The notes under the pieces were generated by a model. The model was not told the origin of the DNA. It was given only the letters and a program-made list of their open reading frames with translations, and did no database searches. A stretch of 64,000 nucleotides of DNA, taken from positions 3,348,001-3,412,000 of the forward strand of contig JAJNNQ010000077.1 of assembly GCA_027886175.1 (NCBI GenBank), given 5' to 3'. The DNA is from Phylloscopus collybita. Taxonomy: Eukaryota; Chordata; Aves; Passeriformes; Phylloscopidae. The position numbers and the translations under genes were made by a program. This document shows positions 55,721 to 64,000 of the stretch, in pieces; position 1 is the first letter of the stretch; every line of letters begins with the position of its first letter.

Positions 55721-56653
55721 ATGTCCAATATCAGCTCCATCAGCCACTTCCTCCTGCTGGCATTGGCAGACAGGCGGCAGCTGCAGCTCCTGCACTTCTG
55801 CCTCTTCCTGGGCATCTCCCTGGCTGCCCTCCTGGGCAACGGCCTCATCATCAGCGCCGTAGCCTGCAGCCACCACCTGCACAGCCCCATGTTCTTCTTC
55901 CTGCTCAACCTGGCCCTCACTGACCTGGGCTGCATCTGCACCACTGTCCCCAAAGCCATGCACAATTCCCTCTGGGACACCAGGATCATCTCCTATGCAG
56001 GATGTGCTGCTCAGCTCTTTTTCTTTATGTTCTTTATCTCAGCAGAATTTTCCCTGCTGACCGTCATGTGCTATGACCGCTATGTGTCCATCTGCAAACC
56101 CCTGCACTACGGGACCCTCCTGGGCAGCAGAGCTTGTGCCCACATGGCAGCAGCTGCCTGGGCCAGTGCCTTTCTCAATGCTCTCATGCACACAGCCAAT
56201 ACATTTTCCCTGCCCCTGTGCCATGGCAATGCCCTGGGCCAGTTCTTCTGTGAAATCCCACACATCCTCAAGCTCTCCTGCTCCAAATCCTATGTCAGGG
56301 AACTTGGGATCATAGCTGTTAGTTCCAGTTTAGGACTCTGCTGTTTTGTGTTCATTGCTTTCTCCTATGCACAGATCTTCAGGGCTGTGCTGAGGATCCC
56401 CTCTGAGCAGGGACGACACAAAGCCTTTTCCACCTGCCTCCCTCACTTGGCCGTGGTCTCTCTGTTCCTCAGCACTGCCATATTTGCTCACCTGAAGCCC
56501 CTCTCCATCTCCTCCCCATCCCTGGATCTGGCTCTGTCAGTTCTGTACTCAGTAGTGACTCCAGCCCTTAACCCCCTCATCTACAGCCTGAGGAACCAGG
56601 AGCTCAAGGCTGCAGTGTGGACACTGACCACTGGAGTGTTTCAGAAACATTAA
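55721..56653 (+). CDS. Olfactory receptor, OR14-like, intact (OR3)
   Basis: A 310-residue single-exon odorant GPCR, direct paralogue of OR1. The N-terminal glycosylation site is NIS (residue 3). GN in TM1, PMFFFLLNLALTDLGCI, Cys95, MCYDRYVSICKPLHY, the loop-2 cysteines, SY, KAFSTCLPHL and PALNPLIYSLRN are all present. It differs from OR1 in TM3 (FFFMFFISAEFSLLTV), loop 2/TM5 (KSYVRELGIIAVSSSLGL), TM6 (SLFLSTAIFAHLKPL) and the C-terminus. It shares the KSY form of loop 2 with OR2, and other positions with OR1, as expected after partial conversion. The start is the ATG conserved in all three. A splice acceptor lies about 22 bp upstream. No disabling change. Confidence 0.95.
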   Translation: MSNISSISHFLLLALADRRQLQLLHFCLFLGISLAALLGNGLIISAVACSHHLHSPMFFFLLNLALTDLGCICTTVPKAMHNSLWDTRIISYAGCAAQLFFFMFFISAEFSLLTVMCYDRYVSICKPLHYGTLLGSRACAHMAAAAWASAFLNALMHTANTFSLPLCHGNALGQFFCEIPHILKLSCSKSYVRELGIIAVSSSLGLCCFVFIAFSYAQIFRAVLRIPSEQGRHKAFSTCLPHLAVVSLFLSTAIFAHLKPLSISSPSLDLALSVLYSVVTPALNPLIYSLRNQELKAAVWTLTTGVFQKH

Positions 56654-56683
56654 ACTTCTTGACAATATCTTCAAATGGCTCGT

Positions 56684-56689
56684 AATAAA
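56684..56689 (+). terminator. Polyadenylation signal of OR3
   Basis: AATAAA about 30 bp after the stop codon, in the context shared with OR1 and OR2. Confidence 0.7.
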
Positions 56690-56929
56690 AGTCATCTTTG
56701 ATACATCTTGCTGGTTTGGTAGTGGGTTTTTTTCCTGTGTTTTTAATTTATACACTTGTCCACAAAGAAATGTCATGTGTCCCATTTTTCCTTTTCTTTC
56801 TATCCAAATTTCGTGTGTCCACAGACTGTCCCAATGAGACGCTGTGATCTTGGTGGCTTTAAAGGAACTCAAGGATCTCCCAGCCAAGTTTCCTGCAGAG
56901 ATTCCCCTTTGGTTCCCTTCACTGCAGCT

Positions 56930-57790
56930 GCAGCAGCAATGTCTGTGTGCAGAGCTGGGGGCAGATCAGTGCTGGCACAGCAGCTGTGGCCAGCAGCAGC
57001 AGCAGCACTTGGTGCTGCCAGTGCTGCTGCCGTGGCCCTGCCCCGCTGCCCTCCTGGCCCTGCTGTTGCTGTAGGGCCTGAGTGCTCTCGGGGCCGGGCA
57101 CAGGGCTGGGGGTGGCAGTGCCGGGGCTGCAGCAGGGACAGGCCATGGGCACTGCTGGCACAGCAGCAGTGCTGAGGCCTCAGGCCAGGGCCTGGGGGCT
57201 GCAGGCTCCTTGCCCAGGCTCTCTCCAGAACACATTGCCCAGGCCAAGGCTGAGCAGAGAAAAGCCCCGGCAGCAGCCCCAGGCTGGCCGTGGGCAGGCT
57301 GGGGGCAAACAGCACGGCTGGGGCTCTGCAAGGGCCCTGGGCAAGCACACGGCAAGGAGCAGCAGAGCAGGGCCTGATCCATCCCCACTGCGCTGGACAC
57401 CCCAGGCCAGCGGCCCACAGCCTCCTCATGCACCTGCCAACAACATCCCCCCTCTGCAGCCCTGGCCTCTCCCCCAGCTCACACAGCTGCCGCAGCCTTG
57501 CAGGCACAGCCACGGCAGCACTGCCTCAGGAGCCCCTGTTTGCCCTGCCCAGAGCAGGCCTGAGCACCCCCATGGGGTTGGTGTGGGGAGATGAAGCTGA
57601 GGGAGCACAAATGCCAGCAGGGCCTGGGGCCAGGAAGGGCTGGGCCACAGCAGGGAAACCCCTCAGGTTTGTGGTGGCCTCTGAAGTCAGCCAGAAAGTT
57701 TGTTCCCATCAGCTGTGAGTTTGCTGTGCCACTGCAGACGTTGTTGCTCAGAGCCAGGGCTGCCTGACAGCCACCCCCAAACTGCCCTGA
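56930..57790. repeat. Near-identical OR 3' flank, copy 3
   Basis: About six base differences in 860 bp from 11,521-12,390 by eye count. The stretch between the OR3 stop and 56,920 is much more diverged from copy 1. Confidence 0.88.
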
Positions 57791-57799
57791 CCATTTCCT

Positions 57800-58235
57800 T
57801 TGCTTCCCCTTGTCTATCTTTACTCTTCCCAGGTACAAATTTCTTCTTATTGCCCACTCCTGTTCCCTCCCCTGCAAACAGCCCATCCCTGGTTGCCCTT
57901 TCCTCTCTGGCCCCACTCCCCATTTCAGTTCCTCACTTGGCACCATGGGAACGTCCCTTGGGGAGCAGGATCATCCTCCAAGTGCTTCTGGAATTGTCTG
58001 CAGCCTCCTGCAGTGCCTCCTGCTACTCCCTTGCCAGAGGCACCCCAGGCCAGGGGGGCACATCTGGGCTGCTGTGTCTGCCTGTGGGGCTCCCTGTTGT
58101 GGGCAATGAGGAGGAGCTGCAGAGGCTCTGCAGGACTGACAGGATGGGCTTTGGGGCTGTGAGGAGAAGCTGAGGCACCTGGGCTGCTGCACCTTCTGAA
58201 GAGGAGGCCCAGGGCTCATCCTGCAACTGCTGCAA
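57800..58235. repeat. OR 3' flank, distal part, copy 3
   Basis: Direct counterpart of 12,395-12,835. The first ~50 bp are diverged, the rest well conserved. Confidence 0.7.
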
Positions 58236-58237
58236 GG

Positions 58238-58843
58238 GTGGTTTCAGAGAATCCCAGAATCAGCAATGTTGGAACACACTTGGACATCATCAAGTCCAAC
58301 CTGTGCCCTGACACCTCCTTGTCTCCCCTGAGCCTCCTCTTCTCCGGGATAAACATCCCCAGCTCCCTCAGTCACTCCTCACAGGATTTGAGTTCCAGAC
58401 CTCTCACCAGCCTTGTTGCCATTCTCTGGACACAATCCAGCCCCTCCATGTCCTTTTTCAGTTGGGGGGCCCAGAAGTGGACACAGCACTCGAGGTGCTG
58501 CCCAACCAATGCTGAGCACAGGGGAAGAATCTCTGCCCTGCTCCTGCTGGCCACACCATTCCTGATCCAGGCCAGGAGCAATTTGGCCTTCTTGGCTCCC
58601 TGGGCACACTGCTGCCTCATGTCCAGCCTTCTGTCCATCAGTTCCTGCAGGTCCCTTTCTGCCTGGCTGCTGTCCAGCCACTCTGTCCCCAGCCTGTAGC
58701 ACTGCAGGGGTTGTTGTGGCCAAAGTGCAGGACCTGGCCCTTGGTCTTGTTCAAGCTGACATGGTTGGATTTGGGCCCTGGATCCAGCCTGTCCAGGGCC
58801 CTGTGCAGAGCCCTCCTGCCCTCCAGCAGATCCACACTCTCAG
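58238..58843 (-). mobile_element. CR1 LINE 3' fragment, broken at 58,843
   Basis: Minus-strand CR1 C-terminal region (VASRSRAEILPLCSALV, LECCVHFWAPQ, RVQRMATRLVRGLE-like). It stops within the [14 protein letters not shown] segment, where it joins the GC-rich block directly. The copy 2 element continues about 775 bp further at this point. Confidence 0.85.
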
Positions 58844-58844
58844 C

Positions 58845-60140
58845 TGCAGGAGAGATGGCCAAGGGCTGGGCAGGGCTGGCAGGGCCACAGGCACCCAGGC
58901 CTTTGTCCCCTGGGCTCTGCCAGCGCCTCTGCAGGCCCCACAGAAGGAACTTTCCTTGCAGGAAAGCCTGCACTTGGCTTCTGCCTGGCCCCTCCCTGAG
59001 CAGGCTGGCAGGCCTTGCAGCTTTAGGACATTTGTCCTTGCTGCCCCTGCCATCCCCCTGCCCCACCAACAGCCCCCAGCCAGCCGCGAGGGACAGGCCC
59101 TGCTGTGCCAGGCCTGGGCTCAGGCCTTGGCCTTTCTGCTCCCTCCAGCCAGCCCAGGCCTTGCTCAGCATTGTAGTTCCCAAGTCACAGCCTTGGGCTC
59201 CCTGCAATCCTGGCCTCAAGGAGCTGCTCTCACCAGTGCCTGGGCAGCCTTTGGCACTCCCTGCCCTCAGTGGGGCCCAGGGATGCTCCAAGGACTTGGA
59301 GTTTTGCTTCTGACTCCTTCAGCAGCTTCTTCAAACTTCTCTGAGTGCCTGGGGGTCCTGGACTCAGCCCAAAATTCAGCGTGGGGCTGAACAAAACACA
59401 GAAAGCCCTCAGGAGCTTCTTGTCTTCCTTGAATTTTCTTTGAGTCTCCAAGGCTTCTGCAATTTCTTGGAGTCAGTTTGGTGGTGTCTTAGGGACGAAG
59501 TTTTCAAAGTGCATCTCATGATTTTTGGTTTTTTAAACACATGAGTATTTTTTGAATTTTCAGATCCTTGAAGAGGTGACTGAAGGATTCTCCAAGTGAT
59601 CTTGATGCTGATTGTTTCTTTAGAAGGTCTGGGCACAGAGAAGAATGAGCCACTTGCAGGGTGACCCTCTTTGGACAAACTGCTCCTCACCCCAAGCTCA
59701 CCACATCTGACACTGCCCACCTAGGACTGACATCCCTGTTCCCTGCAGCAGAACCTTTTCCCCTGAGCTCTGCAGCTGGCTGTCTCAGCCCATTGCACCA
59801 TGTCCCACCTGCTCTCCTCAGGCCTCTGCCTGCACACAGGCCCAGGAGAAGTTTTCCTGTTGGTGAGAAAAGAATGGAAACATTCTATACAACAAAGCCC
59901 ACTTAGGAACCACATGCCCAGTACAGGCTGCCTGGAATGATGTCACCTTTCCACAAGGGACAGTGTCACCAGAAATGAGCTCTGCAAGCAGAATTCTCTG
60001 AGTCTCTCAGCTGAATTCTGTCCCTGTCCTGGATCACTGTTGCAGATGGAAGCTGCTGGTGCCATCCTCAGCTTGAACCCTTCTTTGGAATGCAGACTGA
60101 GGTTCCCAGGTGTGTAAAGGAAGCATTGCTCAATGTTGAT
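58845..60140. repeat. Duplicated GC-rich block of copy 3
   Basis: Inverted counterpart of 32,426-33,735. No gene is seen. Confidence 0.75.
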
Positions 60141-60149
60141 GCAAAGCTT

Positions 60150-62055
60150 TTGTGTTCCTCCTGGAATCAAGGAGCCTCTTGAGACACTGCAAGGCCTTGT
60201 TTAACCAAGGGTCCATTGTGACAGAGCTCACGGAATCAAGGAGACAATTGTGACAGTAGGGAACCTCATAGAAACAAGTCTCTGTTGTGGCAGTCATGGA
60301 ATCAAAGAGACATTTGTGACACAGCCAGGCAGTGTGGAACCAATGGTCCATTGTTACACTGCAGATTCAGGAAGAACATGGTGACACCACAGAACCTCAT
60401 GGAACCAAGGGTCCTTTGTGACTCTGTAGGGCCTCATGGAATAGAGGGTCCATAACAAGGCCTCGTGGAAACCAAGGGTGCATTGAGGCACAGCTGGGCC
60501 TTGCTGGAACCAAAGAAACCCCTGCTAAAAGCAGGGTAACTCATAGAACCAAGGAGTCCATTGGTACAGCATAAAACCTATGGAACCAAGGGGCCATTGG
60601 GACAAAGCAGAGACTCATGGAACTAAGGGGACATTCTGACACATTGGGACTGCATGGAAGGAATTTTCCATGATGACAATGCGGATCCAAGGAGACCATG
60701 GAGACACTATGGAACCTCATGGATCCAAGGGGCCAGGATCCATGGATCCATTGTGACACCAAAGAACTTCATGGAACCCAGGGTCCATTGTGAAATAACA
60801 AGGCCTCATTGGAACCAAGGAATCACTGTTGACAGTACAGAAACTCATGGAACCAAGGGGCTGTGGTGACACAGCTGGGACACATGGAAGCAAGGAGACC
60901 AGTGACATTTAGGGACCTCATGGAACCAAGGATTCATTAGGACACTGCAGAAACAAGGAGACCATTTTTGACACTATGGAAGCTCAGGGAACCAAGAAGC
61001 CATTGTTACACTCCAAAGTGTCGTTGAAGCAAAGAGACCATTGTCACACTACAGAACCTCATGGCACTAAGGCTTCACTGTGATACAGCAGGGTTCCATG
61101 AAACCAATTTTCCATTGTGACAATGCAGATCCAAGGAGACCATGGTGACACTAGGGAAGCTCATGGATCCAAGCAGCCATTGTGACACAGCAAGGCCTTG
61201 TGGAACCAAGGAGACCATGGTGACATCATGGAATCTCATGGAACCAAGGGTCCGTTGTTGCAGTCCAGAATTTAAGGAGACCATTGTGACAGTACAGAAC
61301 CTCATGGAATCAAGGGTCAGTTGTGAAACAGTTGGGCTTCATGGAACCAAGAAGCCATTGTGACACATCAGGGCCACATGGAATCCATGGTCCATAGTGA
61401 TGCTGTGCATCGAAGTAGGCAATGCCAATAGCATGGAACCTAATTGAACCAAGGGTCCATTGTGACACAACTGTGCCCCAGGGATTCAATTGTCCATTGT
61501 GACAATGCAGATGCAAGGAGTTCATGGTGCCACTACAGAACCCCATGGATCCAAGGAGCCATCGTGACACTGTGGGGCCTCCTTGGAACAAAGGCCATTG
61601 TTGATCGTATGGAAGATGCTCATGGAAACTGTGGGACATTGTGGCACTGCAGAGCCTCATGGAACAAAGGAGACCACAGCAACACAGAGGAATTTTATTG
61701 AACCAAGCAGCCATTTGCACACAACAGAACCAAGGAGACCATTGCTGGCAGTACAAAACCTCATGGAACTGACCGGCCATTGTTATACAGCGAGGCCTGG
61801 TGGAACCAAGGGGCCAGTGTGACATTGTGGGGCCCCATGGAATCAAATATTCCTTGTGACACAGTGGGGCTGCTTGTCACCTATTGTCCATTGTGATACT
61901 GCAGATGCATGATACCATGGTGACCCTATGGCAGGTCATGGAACCAAGGGGCTGTTGTGACACACCAAGGCCTTGTGGAACCAAGGAGAGCATTGTGGCA
62001 GTGCAGAACCAAGGAGGCCATTTTGACAGGACGGACCCTCATTGAATCAAGGGTT
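60150..62055 (-). repeat. Long minisatellite array, minus strand
   Basis: About 50 units reading on the minus strand. Inverted counterpart of 30,355-32,425. Confidence 0.92.
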
Positions 62056-62712
62056 TAGAAAATTCCAAAGGTTTAAGAGTTTAGCTAAAGGGATAGGAGC
62101 CGGAAGCAATGGATATTAATGAAGAGTTTAGAGTAGAAGCAATGTAGGATAGTTGATCATTGCCAGATAAAGCTATTTTTAGAAGACAATATGTCATTTG
62201 CCTGACTTTGCTGTGTTTGTAGAAGTTCTGAGGGGAGGATGGAGTATTGTAAAGACAAAGAAACTGTAGCTGCATCTGGGCCCCCAAACCAGTCAGAACC
62301 AGGCAGGAGAGCTTGAACTATGCCCAAGGGGTCAGAGAGCCTGCCAACAAGACCAAGGTGAAAAGTTTACTTTGAGGAAGACGTTCCTGACTTCATCCTA
62401 AGGCACCACTGACCCATTTCAAAACCCACTGACCCAATTTGAGTGAAGGACTGCACAAGCATAAAAGGACTTTGAGCTCATTTTATGATGAAGAGGCGAG
62501 AAGGCAGGGTTAAGTAATAAGTATGTATAGGCATTTTGAATGATTACATGAATATGTAAGATTTTGTAGAGAAATAGAGAGCCAGAGCTCTGTGATTTTT
62601 GCACATGCCTTTGGGAGGTTACTACCTGTGTTGCCTGGCACTGAATTAAACATACCACTTTCTAACTTTAATTAGTTGGAGAGTCTTTGTCTGTGTTTTA
62701 TTTACTTGATAA
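62055..62712 (+). mobile_element. LTR (type 7), plus strand, in minisatellite
   Basis: Inverted counterpart of 29,697-30,355. Its 3' end TTTATTTACTTGATA is followed at once by minisatellite. Confidence 0.6.
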
Positions 62713-62798
62713 TGGAACCAAGGGTCCATTGTTATACTGCAGAACCTCATGGAACCAAGGGGCCATTGTGGCACTGAGGGGCATAATGGAGTCAAGGA
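62712..62798 (-). repeat. Two-unit minisatellite island
   Basis: Counterpart of 29,622-29,697. Confidence 0.8.
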
Positions 62799-62814
62799 CA
62801 CTGCTGATACTAAA

Positions 62815-63190
62815 ATCCACTGGAGAGAAACTTCTGAACTAATTTTTGAGTATTTGAGAGCAGATATTCTTTTTTATAGCATGCTGGTCCCTTGGGCAAT
62901 CCTCCCTCCGTTTGAGTGCACTGAGCATCAAATGAACAGAGTTTTGATCACACACACTGATTATGCATTCAGTAGCTATCCCCACTTCCTTTGAATTTAC
63001 TTGATATAGTTGCACCCCTTCTCACAAGCTCTTATCTGGTTCTTTGGGGTCTGTCTTCAACATCCAGTGTCCTTTTTAGGTGGCTGTTCCTCGACTCCAC
63101 TTTTGAGTATGGGCAATATTATCGTTTTGCAAACCTTCTGTTTTGTCAGCTTTGTAGAGCTGAGCTGACATATTTCTTACATTTTGAATG
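62815..63190 (-). mobile_element. LTR (type 6), minus strand
   Basis: Inverted counterpart of 29,239-29,605. A small indel pattern near its 5' end differs between copies. Confidence 0.6.
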
Positions 63191-63699
63191 ACTTCTGTTT
63201 GCTGTTTGAGGGAAGAGGGATGGGACAGCTGGGCTGCACTGACACAAGGGATGTTCCATTGCATGTCACACCATGATCAGGAATAAACTGCAGGAATCAG
63301 GGGTGCAAGGGTTAGGGGATTCATTTCTTTTCAGAGACTTTTTGTCTTTCAAAACATCACCAACACATAAAGAACCCTGTCCTGCCACAAGGTGGTTAAA
63401 CATTGTCGGCTGATAGGAGATTTCCCGTGGATTTGCTTTTCTTCTGTTTGTGGCATTTGTTTCCTTGTTGTTGGTTTGTTTGTGGGGTTTTTTGTGTTGC
63501 TGTGGGTGGGTCTTGCTTTGCATTTTTACTGTTGGGTTTGTGTTTTCCCTTTTGAACTGCATTTTTTAAAATGCATAAGTTTTTTCTCCCTCATCTCATG
63601 GCTTGATTGCCCCCTGATGGCAAGACAAATTAACTCAACTCAGTCATCTTGCCCACAGGAGAAAAGAGCACAATGATGCCCAATTATGTTTTGCAGTCA
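63191..63699. other. T-rich spacer
   Basis: T- and GTTT-rich low complexity at 63,430-63,600, counterpart of the A-rich 28,660-28,830. No gene. Confidence 0.6.
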
Positions 63700-64000
63700 C
63701 CATCTTCTGGAGGAGTTTGGTCAAAGACTCCCTACAATTTGGCAGTATTCACTAAGGAATTGAAAGTGCATTCCATGCCATTGTAGAGATAATAGAAATG
63801 TTCCCCAGTAGTGGTCAAGGGCTGGTCACTGAGGGATGTCACCAGGCAGTGGCTGCAAAGAGGACTCTGTACCATGGATGACATTTGACTCTCACTGTTT
63901 AGCCAAATTCCCACCCAGCCCATGTTCCATTTCTTCAGCCCAGCTCTCTCCAGTCTGGCTCTAAGGAGACCACAGCAGACCATGTCAAAGGCCTGGCTGA
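63700..64000 (-). mobile_element. CR1 LINE internal fragment, cut by window end
   Basis: Inverted counterpart of 28,230-28,600. The minus strand shows GMECTFNSL..TAKL and LLRARLERAGL. The duplication therefore runs past the end of the window. Confidence 0.7.

Noticed and set aside
1..64000. tRNA, rRNA, CRISPR or bacterial operon features
   Set aside because: None seen. The content is that of a vertebrate nuclear genome.

Overview
This window looks like nuclear DNA from a bird, most likely a songbird. It carries three intact, intronless olfactory receptor (OR) genes of the avian OR14-like type. Around them lie CR1 LINE remnants, avian endogenous retrovirus (ERV) debris, many LTRs, and long arrays of a GC-rich minisatellite with a unit of about 37 bp. 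I see no bacterial features, no RNA genes and no CRISPR array. Apart from the ORs, nearly every long reading frame is a by-product of repeats or of stop-poor GC-rich DNA.

Layout: the window is built from three paralogous segments in alternating orientation. Copy 1 (+, about 1-13,430) runs minisatellite, LTR, ERV integrase remnant, LTR, ~150-bp tandem repeats, GC-rich blocks, OR1 (10,313-11,245), conserved 3' flank, CR1. Copy 2 (-, about 28,230-47,640) has the same order reversed, with OR2 (37,439-38,371), and extends further through a CR1, a GC-rich block, a long minisatellite, LTRs and another CR1. Copy 3 (+, about 50,640-64,000 and probably beyond) carries OR3 (55,721-56,653), then a CR1 joined directly to the inverted equivalent of 28,230-33,735. 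Part of copy 3 (minisatellite, LTR, GC-rich block) is duplicated in tandem at 46,640-48,650 and 50,640-53,450.

Between copies 1 and 2, 13,440-28,230 is a repeat-rich spacer. It holds minisatellite islands, LTRs of several kinds, a short inverted repeat with a (CA)n tract, an ERV reduced to an env tail plus LTR, a 68-bp minisatellite, an OR 3'-end relic (26,240-26,370) and a long (TTTCC)n tract.

The three ORs are close paralogues. They agree almost completely in the N-terminal half, the intracellular motifs and the segment before the end of extracellular loop 2. They differ in clusters in TM3, the loop2/TM5 region and TM6, where odorant contacts are expected. The 3' flanks (about 860 bp) differ by only about six bases between OR1 and OR3, counted by eye, although the 3'UTRs between gene and flank are clearly diverged. 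This suggests patchy gene conversion. The copies also differ by datable events: a 683-bp solo LTR with a 6-bp target duplication in copy 2 only, a ~660-bp insertion in the copy 1 minisatellite, two missing tandem units in copy 2, and a ~1.5-kb deletion in copy 3. All coordinates of repeats are by-eye estimates unless exact ends are stated.
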